Below, one piece after another: positions 25,380 through 35,056 of a DNA stretch of 64,000 nucleotides (the stretch's first letter is position 1; every line of letters begins with the position of its first letter). Both the position numbers and the translations under genes were made by a program. The notes beneath the pieces are model-generated. The model was not told the origin of the DNA, ran no database searches, and saw only the letters and a program-made list of their open reading frames with translations. Origin of the DNA: Fulvivirga sediminis (GTDB lineage Bacteria > Bacteroidota > Bacteroidia > Cytophagales > Cyclobacteriaceae); NCBI RefSeq assembly GCF_016757215.1, contig NZ_JAESIY010000012.1:1-64000 (forward strand), in the 5' to 3' direction.

Positions 25380-26566
25380 GGCATAAACTTAAGACATACC
25401 GGGGTAGGAATCTCTGACTCCACTCCTATATCTATAAGCTTTCCTGTTACATCATCAATTTCGTAAGTAATAACATTTCCCGTGTTTTGATTAGCTACTA
25501 ATAAAAATTTACCAGCAGGATCTATAACGAAATTCCTAGGACCATCACCTTTAGTTGTTTGATGCCCTATAAGTGTAAGTTCACCAGTTTCAGAATTTAC
25601 CCTAAACATGGCCAAATTATTAAACTTACCTCTATTACTCACATATAAAAATCTTCCATTAGGCGTTATATGAATATCTGCTGAGCCTGCGTCTACCATT
25701 GTGGTATCTTCTACAGCAGATAAAGTTTGAAAAGGTCTTAACTCGCCGTTATCTAAGATATCAAGAGTGGTTACCGTTCCTTTAAGTTCATTAACCACAT
25801 AGGCCACTTTCTTAGATGGATGAAAAGCCAGATGCCTTGGACCTGATCCAGGTCGTAGCTCTGTATCTCTTCCTGTGGCCTCAAGTGTATCTTTACCTTC
25901 ATCTAGCTTGTAAGGGATGATTTTATCAATCCCCAGATCCACTGCATAAACATAGCCACTCTTGGTAGGCCATACGCTATGTGCATGGGCAGACTGCTGT
26001 CTACTGGTTAAGCCTTTGCCGCTATGCTTCACAAACATTTTTTGAGACAAGGCCCCATTATCATCAATTCCTAGTAAAGTAATAACACCATCTGCATAGT
26101 TCGCCACCAAAGCATAGTTTCCTGAAGGATCTATGGAAATAAAGCAAGGAGCTCCTCCCTCTGATGGCACATGGTTGATTTCTCTTAATGTGCTGTCTGT
26201 AGTAAACTCATAGGCATAGACATCTCCTTGCGGCAAACTGTCGGTACCCATGGTTTCACTTACTGCATAAACATACTTGCCATTATTATGAATGGTAAGG
26301 TAGGAAGGATTTTTAATTCCTCTATTGATTGAGACCTGGCTTAGCTTACCAGTATTTTTATCCATAGTATATACATATATACCTTCTCCTTTTCCATCAA
26401 CGTGGTCTTCTTTCTCTGTGTAAGTACCTACAAACAATAATCTTTTATCACTTTCTGGCATCATGGCAGTAGAATCTTCATTACTTGTTTCCTTAACACC
26501 TTTTGATCGCTCACACGATAGACTTACAACTCCTAACAAGGATAGTACAATAATTGATCTTAGCAT
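25376..26566 (-). CDS. Lactonase-family seven-bladed beta-propeller lipoprotein
   Basis: A 396-residue protein of the Lactonase (PF10282, 6-phosphogluconolactonase-like) family. The signal peptide IIVLSLLGVVSLSC ends in a lipobox Cys (residue 18). The mature domain is built of repeated blades, with characteristic phrases FVGTYTE, NPSYLTIHNNGKYVYAVSE, GGAPCFISIDPSGNYALVANY, GSGPRHLAFHPSKKVAYVVNE and GDGPRNFVIDPAGKFLLVANQ. The export signal means it is unlikely to work in the cytoplasmic pentose-phosphate pathway, and a periplasmic sugar-lactone or binding role is more likely. It is wedged between the regulator and kinase genes on the opposite strand, with overlapping stop codons at 25376-25379. 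Confidence 0.88.
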   Translation of the reverse strand: MLRSIIVLSLLGVVSLSCERSKGVKETSNEDSTAMMPESDKRLLFVGTYTEKEDHVDGKGEGIYVYTMDKNTGKLSQVSINRGIKNPSYLTIHNNGKYVYAVSETMGTDSLPQGDVYAYEFTTDSTLREINHVPSEGGAPCFISIDPSGNYALVANYADGVITLLGIDDNGALSQKMFVKHSGKGLTSRQQSAHAHSVWPTKSGYVYAVDLGIDKIIPYKLDEGKDTLEATGRDTELRPGSGPRHLAFHPSKKVAYVVNELKGTVTTLDILDNGELRPFQTLSAVEDTTMVDAGSADIHITPNGRFLYVSNRGKFNNLAMFRVNSETGELTLIGHQTTKGDGPRNFVIDPAGKFLLVANQNTGNVITYEIDDVTGKLIDIGVESEIPTPVCLKFMP

Positions 26567-26706
26567 TTTCTAAATTCATAGTTAAGATTGATGCTTAAAT
26601 ATAACCATTCCTATTAGAAATTCGCCCAATTCTATTAATTGAAAACATTATTATCTTTGAAAAGAGACACAAATAAGACATCTATGCAGTTCTTTTAAAC
26701 GCTCAA

Positions 26707-28056
26707 ATGAAATTTTATAAAAAATTCAGTTTCAAAGTAGTTATCAGGATTATTTTCATTTTAATAGTCATGACAGCCTTTGCTAGCATATTTGGAGATT
26801 CCAGGCTGTTTTTCAATCATATTATTTTGTCTCTGATCATGATGGCACAAGTGTGGGAGCTAATCCGCTTTATCAATTTAACCAACAGAGAGCTTTCCAA
26901 ATTTCTACTCTCCATCAAACATAAAGATTTCACTGTCCACTTCAATAAAGCTACTGTTAGTGACTCTTTTAAAGAACTCAACCAAGCCTTTAATGAAATA
27001 ATAGCAAGTTATAAGCAAAGTCAAATAGAAAATGAAGGCCAATTTCACTACCTCAAAATGGTGGTTAATCACATAAACGTAGGTATACTTTCTATAGAAA
27101 ATGAATTGGACATTGTGTTAATGAACAAAACCGCGGAGAGCTTACTTCAAGCCCAAGGCATTAAAAACTGGAATATACTTAAAAGCAAGCATCCGTCTTT
27201 CGTACATGAGATCAACCAATTACAAAATAGTGGCCGAAAACTGGTAAGTATAGAAAGTGGCAGTAACAGAACGCTTTCTGTGGAAGTAAACTCCATGCAG
27301 TTACTTGGTAAGACCTATAAACTGATCACTTTTCAGGATATTAAAGATGAAATAGAACAAACAGAAATAGAAGCATGGCATAAGCTCATTCGTATTCTCA
27401 CCCATGAAATTATGAACAGCGCCACTCCCATTTCTTCACTTACAGAAACTATGCAAGGCATGCTTAGTAAAAACGGGGACCAAATACCACTATCCGACTT
27501 AAATGAAGAAATTATTGATGATCTGCGCTTTTCGCTCAAGACGATACAAAAGAGAAGTGATGGAATGCTTGCCTTTATAGATGATTACAGAAAGCTAACC
27601 AAAGTTTCCAACCCAAGACTAGAAGAAGTGGATGTGAGTGAACTATTTCAACACATACACCTGCTTATGAAAAGGCAGATGGATGAGAATAACATTCATT
27701 TCAAAATGGCCTGTGATATACATACCATTAATCTGGACAGGCATTTGATAGAGCAAGTTTTAATCAACCTGATTACTAATAGCATACATGCACTAGAAAG
27801 GAAAGAAACCCCTGAAATCAGCCTTACAGCTCATTATATGGGAGAAAAAGCCTGCATAGCAGTGACTGATAATGGTAGCGGCATACCAAAAGTGGAGCTA
27901 TCTCAAATATTCGTACCCTTTTATTCCACAAAAAAACAAGGATCAGGTATAGGATTAAGTCTCTCTAAGCAGATTATGCACCTGCATAAAGGCTATATCA
28001 AGGTAGACTCAGAAGATGGTAAGGGCACTACAATAAGCCTATACTTTAGAGGTTAG
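26707..28056 (+). CDS. Membrane sensor histidine kinase, probable partner of the NtrC-type regulator
   Basis: A 449-residue kinase. Two N-terminal helices (VIRIIFILIVMTAFASIF and IILSLIMMAQVWELIRF) have almost no periplasmic loop between them, so it probably senses the membrane or its own cytoplasmic PAS region (about 115-215). HisKA with phospho-acceptor His233 (LTHEIMNSATPISSL), N box LINLITNSIHAL, G1 DNGSGIP, and G2 GSGIGLSLSKQIMHLH. No receiver domain. Its class (NtrY/ZraS-like) and position support pairing with the regulator at 24012. Its TAG overlaps the stop codon of the opposing cupin gene. Confidence 0.92.
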   Translation: MKFYKKFSFKVVIRIIFILIVMTAFASIFGDSRLFFNHIILSLIMMAQVWELIRFINLTNRELSKFLLSIKHKDFTVHFNKATVSDSFKELNQAFNEIIASYKQSQIENEGQFHYLKMVVNHINVGILSIENELDIVLMNKTAESLLQAQGIKNWNILKSKHPSFVHEINQLQNSGRKLVSIESGSNRTLSVEVNSMQLLGKTYKLITFQDIKDEIEQTEIEAWHKLIRILTHEIMNSATPISSLTETMQGMLSKNGDQIPLSDLNEEIIDDLRFSLKTIQKRSDGMLAFIDDYRKLTKVSNPRLEEVDVSELFQHIHLLMKRQMDENNIHFKMACDIHTINLDRHLIEQVLINLITNSIHALERKETPEISLTAHYMGEKACIAVTDNGSGIPKVELSQIFVPFYSTKKQGSGIGLSLSKQIMHLHKGYIKVDSEDGKGTTISLYFRG

Positions 28057-28418
28057 GTAAATAGCTGTTGGTCTATAGACTTGGTTACTGCAGACTGTAC
28101 GTCGCCCGTGTGAGCAGTGCTTTTATTTTCAATAAGCATAATTTTACACTCTTGCTCAGCAGAAACACGATGATTCACACCTCTCTTTACTATAAACATA
28201 TCACCAGCATTCATAGTAAAGCTGTCCTCTCCTTCCACCTCAAAAAGAAGATTTCCTTCAATGACGTAAAACATCTCATCTTCATTTTTATGATTATGCC
28301 ATGGAATATCCTCACCCTTAATTTTAGCCAATTTCACGTACACATCATTTACCTCTCCCACTACTTTGGGAGAAAAGTAATCATGAATGCTATCAAATTT
28401 TTTCAGAAGATTAATCAT
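28053..28418 (-). CDS. Single-domain cupin protein
   Basis: A 121-residue cupin_2 protein. Motif 1, PWHNHKNEDEMFYVIEG (about 40-56), supplies the two His and Glu metal ligands; motif 2, GDMFIVKRGVNHR (about 73-85), supplies the last His. No signal peptide. Such small cupins can be isomerases, dioxygenases or sugar/ligand-binding proteins, and nothing here narrows it further. It is monocistronic and convergent with the histidine kinase, sharing 4 bp of stop-codon sequence. Confidence 0.88.
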   Translation of the reverse strand: MINLLKKFDSIHDYFSPKVVGEVNDVYVKLAKIKGEDIPWHNHKNEDEMFYVIEGNLLFEVEGEDSFTMNAGDMFIVKRGVNHRVSAEQECKIMLIENKSTAHTGDVQSAVTKSIDQQLFT

Positions 28419-28486
28419 AAAACAATAATAAATAATTCTATTGGCTTAAGGTATCTTAAACTTACATTTCTATAATACCTTATGAA

Positions 28487-30916
28487 CTAGAAGTCTCCAT
28501 CACCTCCATAATCATCACCATCTGTCTTAGGCGTGCTTTTCTGATTAAGCCTATAAGTAAAAGTAAGCAAAAACTGCCTTGATCTCCATTGAAATTCAGA
28601 CTCCTGATAAAAGTTAGAACCAAAAGTCTCTCCCCTGTATTTACGAGAATTAAGCAAATCCCTCACATTAAGAGCAATAGTTCCTTTATTATCCAGCACC
28701 TCTTTACTTAAGCCTGTATCTATAGTATAAAAGGACTTTCTCTTACCCTGTGTACTTCTTTCCGGGGCTCTATAACGACCACTGAGCTGAAAATCAAACG
28801 CATCAAATAAGGTCATTTTAGAAGTAACTCTGGCAGACATGGTGTAAGCATCACTAGACAAGTCCTGTCCCTCATAATCTCCATCTGTAGCCTGGTGATA
28901 AAAGTTAGCATTACCATTGAGCTTCCACCAGTTTCCTACATCCTGAGATAAAGTAAACTCCACACCGTAAGAATTTCTCTCACTCAAGTTCTGAGGCTTA
29001 GAAAAAATAACTGTATCTCCGTTTACACGCTCTTGATAACTCACTCTATCTATAACATCTGTAGTATATCTATAATACACACTACTATATACAGAGCCTG
29101 ACGGCCAGGTTTTCAAATATCCTAATTCATAAGCATCCGTATATTCAGGGTCAAGGTCAGTATTACCTGATCGAATGCTTCTTGGGTCTGTGTAACTAAA
29201 GAAAGGATTCAGACTCCAAAAGCTAGGCCTGTCTAATCTACGGCTATAGCTGGCTTGAATGGAATTTTCATTAGCTAACTCATAAGTAATATGTGCACTA
29301 GGAAAAAAGCCAATGTAATCCTTATCTGCACGTTCATCTGTAGTTACCAGCTGTGTGGTTATGTCAGTAAGTTCTGATCGTACTCCTAGCTGGTAAGAGA
29401 AATTATCTATTTTATTGCCATAGATAAAATATGCAGCATATATATTTTCATCGTATTTAAAATTGTTACTAAAGTCTGATAATTGCTCAAACTGCCCCTG
29501 CTCATTCTGCTCCTCTACCATATAGTTGTTATCAATACTTCTTATATTGGCTCGTAATCCTGCTTCCAGCTTACCCTTATCTGAGAATGGATATACGTAA
29601 TCAGTCTGAAAAAGAATGTTTCGTTCAAACTCTTCGTTATATGATCTTTGAAAAAGATTGGGATTGAAATCCTCTCCTGAGTCCGCTAAAGCTCCTTGCC
29701 TCTGCTCTGAGTCTTCTACTTCATCACTCTCTCTGTATTGTAAATCAGCGGTAAGCTTATGTCCCTTATCATTAAACTCTCTGGTATAATTAAGGGCAAA
29801 ATCCATGTTATCCTCATCCTCCTTCTCATTATCTGTACGCAATGAATCAGCCAAAAGCACCCTATTTCTGTCATAGTTCCTATAAATAAGATCTGTAGTA
29901 TTATCTTCATCCGAAAAACGATACAAGGCAGAGGCGGTAATAACACTTTTGTCATCTAAGTAAAAATCTGCTCCTGTTCTAATATTATGAGAAAATCCTT
30001 CTCTGCTCCTATCACGATCGGTGGTTCTGTAAGTACTATAGCCATCATTAAAAAACTCTTGCCTATCAAAACCAGAACCGGGGCTGTTCCTGTAGTTAGT
30101 ACCGTAATTAAAGAACATATTCACCCATTTTTTTCTATAATTCACATTGGCAGATACACCAAAGTCTGCAGGATAACCTCCATTCACCGTAAATGAACCA
30201 TTTACCCCCTGATTTTCATCCTTTTTGAGAATAATATTGATAATACCCGCGTTACCTTCGGCTTGGTACCTGGCAGATGGATTGGTAACTACTTCTATCC
30301 GCTCTATCAAATTACCCTGTAACTGCCTTAAGGCATCTGTGCTACTAATTCCTACTAGTCCTGAAGGCTTGCCATTCACTAGAATTTTAACATTAGAACT
30401 ACCTCTTAAACTCACATTACCTTCAATATCTACATTTACAGAAGGCACGTTATCCAATACATCTGCCGCGCTAGCTCCAATGTTACTTAAATCTTGACCT
30501 ACATTAAACACCCGTTTATCGAGCTCCATCACCATCTGGCTCTTTTCACCTTTTACTACTACTTCCTTTAACGTTTCCGTATCAGGATTTAGGGTGATTG
30601 ATCCTAATTGCACCTCCTTATTACCAGCACCCAGCTCCACATGAAAGTATTTTGGGCTATAGGATATAAACTCCGTTCTAACAATATATTTACCCTTCTT
30701 TTTAATAGAAACAGCAAAGTTACCCGTCCCATCAGTAACTCCTCCGGTAACAAGGCTACTATCAGTTCTTTGCAACACACTTACTGAAGCATATTCAAGT
30801 GGCTTACCACTGTCTCCATCTATAAGTTTACCTTTTATTTGAAAACCGGACTGGCCAAAGACAGGAATCAATGAAGCAAAAAGCAAAAAAACTGGTAGAA
30901 AAACTCTCATAGGCAT
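28487..30916 (-). CDS. TonB-dependent outer-membrane receptor-like protein (OMP_b-brl_3 type)
   Basis: An 809-residue protein. Signal peptide MRVFLPVFLLFASLIPVFG (start at residue 1 or the Met at residue 3), then a carboxypeptidase-regulatory-like domain (KGKLIDGDSGKPLEYASVSV, about 27-110), a plug-like region (VFNVGQDLSNIGASAADVLDNVP, SLRGSSNVKILVNGKP) and a large C-terminal beta-barrel. The last residues are Asp/Gly-rich (GDDYGGDGDF) rather than the usual terminal aromatic strand, which is odd. This family is common in Bacteroidota and its ligands are mostly unknown. It is monocistronic, followed closely by the cupin gene. Confidence 0.9.
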   Translation of the reverse strand: MPMRVFLPVFLLFASLIPVFGQSGFQIKGKLIDGDSGKPLEYASVSVLQRTDSSLVTGGVTDGTGNFAVSIKKKGKYIVRTEFISYSPKYFHVELGAGNKEVQLGSITLNPDTETLKEVVVKGEKSQMVMELDKRVFNVGQDLSNIGASAADVLDNVPSVNVDIEGNVSLRGSSNVKILVNGKPSGLVGISSTDALRQLQGNLIERIEVVTNPSARYQAEGNAGIINIILKKDENQGVNGSFTVNGGYPADFGVSANVNYRKKWVNMFFNYGTNYRNSPGSGFDRQEFFNDGYSTYRTTDRDRSREGFSHNIRTGADFYLDDKSVITASALYRFSDEDNTTDLIYRNYDRNRVLLADSLRTDNEKEDEDNMDFALNYTREFNDKGHKLTADLQYRESDEVEDSEQRQGALADSGEDFNPNLFQRSYNEEFERNILFQTDYVYPFSDKGKLEAGLRANIRSIDNNYMVEEQNEQGQFEQLSDFSNNFKYDENIYAAYFIYGNKIDNFSYQLGVRSELTDITTQLVTTDERADKDYIGFFPSAHITYELANENSIQASYSRRLDRPSFWSLNPFFSYTDPRSIRSGNTDLDPEYTDAYELGYLKTWPSGSVYSSVYYRYTTDVIDRVSYQERVNGDTVIFSKPQNLSERNSYGVEFTLSQDVGNWWKLNGNANFYHQATDGDYEGQDLSSDAYTMSARVTSKMTLFDAFDFQLSGRYRAPERSTQGKRKSFYTIDTGLSKEVLDNKGTIALNVRDLLNSRKYRGETFGSNFYQESEFQWRSRQFLLTFTYRLNQKSTPKTDGDDYGGDGDF

Positions 30917-31241
30917 AGATAATCTGAATGTATAGAATACAAATGTACAACAGGTAAACGATCCAAAAATATGAAAAACTAGAAGTTTTAAATTGTAGGC
31001 CTTTCCTTTTTTAAAAGGTTAATATATAGTGTAAACTATATGAAAGCTTAACAGTAAAACGGCCACCATGTTCATTTAATTTCTATTTAAATTATATATA
31101 AAGTCAGTTTAACTACTTTTAAAATAAAGAATCTCGATAATATATATTTATGCCATCATCAGCATTATTATCACCTAGAAATTAGAACTCCGCTAGAACT
31201 GCTTATTCAGTTTTCAACAGACACTCAGCTCATTTATTTTA

Positions 31242-31259
31242 TTTGAAATCATTCTAAAT
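31242..31259. promoter_or_regulatory. Fur-like box 1
   Basis: TTTGAAATCATTCTAAAT. In reverse complement it reads close to TTTAGAAT-n-ATTCTAAA, a palindrome of the Fur type. It lies immediately upstream of the -33 element of the receptor promoter and shares 16 of 18 bases with box 2. Confidence 0.55.
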
Positions 31260-31262
31260 AAC

Positions 31263-31293
31263 TTGCCTGTAAGTTATAGTTAATTTAAGTTTG
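31263..31293 (+). promoter_or_regulatory. Promoter of the siderophore-type receptor gene
   Basis: TTG (31263-31265), a 20-nt spacer, then TAAGTTTG (31286-31293), an exact match to TAnnTTTG. Transcription should begin near 31299, at the edge of Fur-like box 2, leaving a leader of about 35 nt. Confidence 0.65.
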
Positions 31294-31299
31294 CTTCAA

Positions 31300-31317
31300 T
31301 TTTAAATCAGTCTAAAT
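31300..31317. promoter_or_regulatory. Fur-like box 2
   Basis: TTTTAAATCAGTCTAAAT, a direct repeat of box 1 with two differences, 58 bp downstream of it. It covers the predicted transcription start, a classic position for iron-dependent repression. Confidence 0.55.
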
Positions 31318-31332
31318 TAACACAAACATAAA

Positions 31333-33801
31333 ATGACTAAACTTTTACTGACACTTTGTGCCATGGCACTGGCTTCCGTGTCTGTTTTTGCTCAAACAGG
31401 AACCTTAAAAGGAACCATCAATACGTCAGACAATAAAGCGGCAGCTTATGTAAATGTCTATTTAAAAGGAACAAATAAGGGCACATCTACTGATAAGAAT
31501 GGTAATTACACCTTAAGAAACCTCTCCCCAGGAGATTACGTGCTTGTAGCTTCTTATGTAGGCCTTAAGAAAAAGGAACTAGAAGTTTCCGTATCTCCCA
31601 ATGAGATCACCCAGATTCCGGTTTTATTACTAGAGATAGATTCTGAAGAGCTCAATGAAGTGGTTATACAAGGTGATAGAGCTACTAATAAGTTTGCGGA
31701 GCCTGAAAGTGAGTTTGTGGCTAAAATGCCTTTAGAAAACATAGAAAATCCTCAGGTATACAATACTATCGACAGTCGTTTATTAAAAGAGCAGGTTATC
31801 ACTAATTTCAATGACGCACTGAAAAATGCTCCTGGTATTACTCGCGTGTGGGAATCTACCGGTCGTGGTGGTGACGGTGCAGGGTATTACTCCATGAGAG
31901 GATTCACCGTACAGCCCACTATGATGAATGGCTTACCTGCGCTTACAAACGGAGCGCTGGACCCCGTTAATATGGAGAAAATTGAAGTGATAAAAGGACC
32001 CTCAGGAACACTATTTGGCAGCAGCTTAATATCGTATGGAGGACTTATAAACGTAGTGACTAAGAGGCCTTATGAAGAATTTGGAGGAGAGATCAACTAT
32101 ATTACCGGTAGCTACGGATTAAACCGAATTACCGCCGATATTAACACCCCTTTAAACGATGATAAAAGTGTTCTCTTGAGAGTAAACACGGCCTATCACA
32201 CAGAAAACAGCTTTCAGGATGCTGGTTATAAAAAATCTTTTTACATAGCTCCTTCCCTCACCTACAAGGCTAACGATAAATTAACCTTCTTGATAAACGC
32301 TGAAATATTAAATGCGGAAGCAGCTAACGCTCCTATGATATTCTTAACAAGAAGTGAACCTTTAAGACTGCATTCCATAGATGACTTTAAAGCTTTGGGG
32401 TATAATAATGAAAGATCGTTCACAAGCAATGACCTTACTATGAAAACCCCTTCTTTCAGTTTACAAGGGCAGGCCATTTATAAAATCTCTGAAAAATGGA
32501 CCTCTCAAACTGCAGTATCATCAAGCTCTGCTAAATCTCAGGGCTATTACTCTTACTTGATATCTTTAGATGCTACTGACACTACTAATGCCGATTTGAT
32601 GACGTTGGGCTTAGGCGGAGAATTCTTTTCTAGAAAAATCAGTAGACAAAACTCTACTACCCTAGGCACCGACATTCAACAAAATTTTATAGGCGATTTT
32701 GAAATAGGGTCTCTAAGAAACAGGCTCGTAGCTGGTGTTGATTTTTTTCATAGAGAACTGATCAACAATAGTACAGGATATCTGCAAAATGGCACCATAT
32801 ATTTCGGTACTGAGAGTGTAGCGGAGGTAAATGAAACCCTTTATGGCATCACAAATCCTCGTTTTTACCGCACTAATTATGATGATGGCATCCTTTCTCA
32901 ACCTGGCGCAAATGCTGCTTTAGCTGGCTCTGGTGTAAGTAATAGCCAAACACAACAGCAAGTACTGAGTGCATACGTTTCAGACGTACTTAATATTACG
33001 CCTAACTTAACTGCCATGGCTAGTTTAAGGGTAGATAGATTTATGGATAAAGATGATAGCGACAACGACCAGACTACATTATCTCCTAAATTTGGATTGG
33101 TTTATCAATTAATACCTAATCAACTATCTGTATTTGGTAACTATATGGATGGTTTTAAAAATACTACACCAAAGGTTCAAGGAGACCAGACTATTGAAAA
33201 TTTTGATCCTGAACACGCCAATCAGTGGGAAGTGGGTGCAAAAATCAATATGTTTAATGAAAGACTTTCTGCTACCGTCAGCTACTATGACATTCAGGTT
33301 TCTGATATAATAAGAACAGATCCAGAGCGTGCTAACTTCAGTATTCAGGATGGCGAGTCTTACAGTGAAGGAATAGAAGTAAGCATCATAGCAAACCCTA
33401 TTCAAGGCCTAAACATTGTAACAGGTTACAGCTATAACGAAGCAGAAACAAAAAACACTTCTCCTCAAACAGATGGAAGAAGATCTCCAGATGCAGGTCC
33501 AAAATCTTTATTTAACTTTTGGGCCAGCTACTCACTAAATCAAGGCTCTTTACAAGGTCTTGGGGCAGGTGTTGGAGCTAACTACGCCAGCGAATACGCA
33601 ACCACCAATACGCTAGTAACAGGCAAGTTCACCCTACCATCTTATACTATTTTCAATGCTTCTCTATTTTATAATACAGATAAGTACAGGCTAGCATTAA
33701 AATTAGACAACCTAACTAATGAGGAATATTATACTGGTTGGACTACGATCAGCCCTCAAAAAACAAGAAGCTTAAGCGCTAGTTTTGCTTATAGGTTCTA
33801 A
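31333..33801 (+). CDS. TonB-dependent siderophore receptor
   Basis: An 822-residue outer-membrane receptor. Signal peptide LLLTLCAMALASVSVFA (cleaved near residue 20), carboxypeptidase-regulatory-like domain (about 22-95), then a plug domain with the siderophore-receptor phrases LKNAPGITR, YSMRGFTVQP and VIKGPSGTLFGSS...GGLINVVTKRP. A 22-strand barrel ends in LSASFAYRF with the canonical terminal Phe. The protein should import a ferric chelate by TonB energy; the ligand is unknown. Two Fur-like boxes bracket the promoter. The SbnA-like biosynthetic operon begins 2 kb downstream in the same orientation, which may or may not be functionally linked. Confidence 0.93.
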   Translation: MTKLLLTLCAMALASVSVFAQTGTLKGTINTSDNKAAAYVNVYLKGTNKGTSTDKNGNYTLRNLSPGDYVLVASYVGLKKKELEVSVSPNEITQIPVLLLEIDSEELNEVVIQGDRATNKFAEPESEFVAKMPLENIENPQVYNTIDSRLLKEQVITNFNDALKNAPGITRVWESTGRGGDGAGYYSMRGFTVQPTMMNGLPALTNGALDPVNMEKIEVIKGPSGTLFGSSLISYGGLINVVTKRPYEEFGGEINYITGSYGLNRITADINTPLNDDKSVLLRVNTAYHTENSFQDAGYKKSFYIAPSLTYKANDKLTFLINAEILNAEAANAPMIFLTRSEPLRLHSIDDFKALGYNNERSFTSNDLTMKTPSFSLQGQAIYKISEKWTSQTAVSSSSAKSQGYYSYLISLDATDTTNADLMTLGLGGEFFSRKISRQNSTTLGTDIQQNFIGDFEIGSLRNRLVAGVDFFHRELINNSTGYLQNGTIYFGTESVAEVNETLYGITNPRFYRTNYDDGILSQPGANAALAGSGVSNSQTQQQVLSAYVSDVLNITPNLTAMASLRVDRFMDKDDSDNDQTTLSPKFGLVYQLIPNQLSVFGNYMDGFKNTTPKVQGDQTIENFDPEHANQWEVGAKINMFNERLSATVSYYDIQVSDIIRTDPERANFSIQDGESYSEGIEVSIIANPIQGLNIVTGYSYNEAETKNTSPQTDGRRSPDAGPKSLFNFWASYSLNQGSLQGLGAGVGANYASEYATTNTLVTGKFTLPSYTIFNASLFYNTDKYRLALKLDNLTNEEYYTGWTTISPQKTRSLSASFAYRF

Positions 33802-33827
33802 GCATTCAAAGTTATAGTGAATATAAC

Positions 33828-33860
33828 AAAAGAGGCCGTATGCATAATACGGCCTCTTTT
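33828..33860. terminator. Bidirectional terminator between receptor and rlpA-like genes
   Basis: A 14-bp perfect stem (AAAAGAGGCCGTAT / ATACGGCCTCTTTT) with a 5-nt loop, lying between convergent genes and equally usable from both sides. Confidence 0.9.
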
Positions 33861-33888
33861 CATTTCTAGACGATTCGTCAGAGCATCA

Positions 33889-34302
33889 CTATTCTCTTTC
33901 AGTGGAATCATTTACGGCGTACCCTTGAGCAGCTTTAAGCACTTTAAGCCTAACCTTAGTAGTACCGCTATCCATCATGTTGAGCCTTTTGGCTGCCGCT
34001 CTAGACAAATCTAATATTCTATTATTAACATAAGGCCCCCGGTCATTAACTTCTACAGTTACCACACTATCATTATCCAAATTTTTGACTTTTATTATAG
34101 TGCCCAAAGGCAAATGATTATGTGCTGCAGTAAGGCTATCATTGGAGTAAAAATCTCCACTGGCTGTTTTTTTTCCATGCAAACTGGCGGCATAATAGGA
34201 AGCCATCCCCTCCTGTTCATAAGGCTCTGGCCCAGAGGTTGACTTTTCCTTATCAGAACAAGCAAATAAGATAAAAATCAGACATAGTATTTTTTTCATC
34301 AT
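33889..34302 (-). CDS. rlpA: RlpA-like lipoprotein (septal-ring peptidoglycan-associated type)
   Basis: A 137-residue short RlpA-family protein. Signal IILCLIFILFAC-like with lipobox Cys at residue 15. The double-psi beta-barrel domain carries the family signatures GMASYYAASLHGKKTASG, TAAHNHLPLGTIIKVKN and VEVNDRGPY...RILDLSRAAAKRL; the His and Asp of these motifs form the lytic-transglycosylase active site in catalytic members. There is no SPOR domain, so it is about half the length of enterobacterial RlpA. It probably acts on denuded glycan strands or has a structural role. Confidence 0.9.
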   Translation of the reverse strand: MMKKILCLIFILFACSDKEKSTSGPEPYEQEGMASYYAASLHGKKTASGDFYSNDSLTAAHNHLPLGTIIKVKNLDNDSVVTVEVNDRGPYVNNRILDLSRAAAKRLNMMDSGTTKVRLKVLKAAQGYAVNDSTERE

Positions 34303-34338
34303 TAGATATTTTGGCTCAAAATATTAAACAAATCTCAA

Positions 34339-35046
34339 CTACAACCTCCTCTTATTCTCCACCGTTATTTTAGATCCTTCGGCCAGCATAACTGACTTGG
34401 GCTCCATTTTGCTAAGCACTCCAAACTCTTCTCCGTACAAGTCAGAAAAGTTCACGTCAATAGTATAATCTTGCACAGGATAGGCTTCCCAGCGAGGATG
34501 AGTTACTTCATATTCATAAGTGGCTTTTCCTTTGGCCTGAGTATACCCCCAATAATGCTCTGTGATAAACTCAGTTTCTGAGTTAGCAGGAATATGCTCA
34601 GGTTGTAAATTAGCTTTTACAGAAAAAACATTATTCTCCTTTCTATATTTCCAGGCATAAGTCACCTCCCTCTGATCTTGTAGCTCATGCCAATGATGGC
34701 TCATGGGTACAGTTTGATAATGCTCTTGATAAACAGTATTAGCTACAAAGGTAAGGGCTGGTTTTGGCACTAGCTCTTTTATAAAAACTACTCCCCGTCT
34801 CCACTCTCCCTTATATTTGGTTTTGACATAAAACCTAAGATTCACCTCCTCAAAATTAATATGAAAGGGTATCGGTACTCCCAGTAATTTGGTATTTAAG
34901 AACATAAAGCCCACCAAGCTTACATAACAGGTATTATTCCACAAATCGAGCTCAGTACCATGCGGGACATACTTTTCGAGAATTTTAGGATCTACTGCGT
35001 AATTCGCCAAAGCTAATTTCCTCCATTCGGCTTTTAAAAAACTCAT
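34339..35046 (-). CDS. DUF2071 / YqjF-family protein
   Basis: About 235 residues from the ATG at 35046 (MSFLKAEWRKLALANYAVDP). I prefer this start because it begins 10 bp after the stop codon of the upstream gene, whereas the longer frame to 35103 would overlap that gene, and because the family normally begins with this W-rich segment. Conserved DUF2071 phrases are GTELDLWNNTCYVSLVGFMF, FEEVNLRFYV and RRGVVFIKELVP. The fold resembles acetoacetate decarboxylase, but no reaction is known for the family. Likely co-transcribed with the YcxB-like gene. Confidence 0.85.
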   Translation of the reverse strand: MSFLKAEWRKLALANYAVDPKILEKYVPHGTELDLWNNTCYVSLVGFMFLNTKLLGVPIPFHINFEEVNLRFYVKTKYKGEWRRGVVFIKELVPKPALTFVANTVYQEHYQTVPMSHHWHELQDQREVTYAWKYRKENNVFSVKANLQPEHIPANSETEFITEHYWGYTQAKGKATYEYEVTHPRWEAYPVQDYTIDVNFSDLYGEEFGVLSKMEPKSVMLAEGSKITVENKRRL

Positions 35047-35056
35047 AACTGATAAT

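Larger units (their letters stand above)
30917..31332. other. Intergenic region with promoter of the siderophore-type receptor
   Basis: A 416-bp A+T-rich gap between divergent TonB-type receptor genes. It contains a small perfect hairpin near 31024-31041 (ATATAGT / ACTATAT around GTAA), the two Fur-like boxes and the promoter listed separately. No open frame of credible length was seen. Confidence 0.5.

Noticed and set aside
28068-28475. 135-codon plus-strand frame opposite the cupin gene
   Set aside because: It is antisense to a clear cupin with intact metal motifs, and its own translation has no family resemblance.
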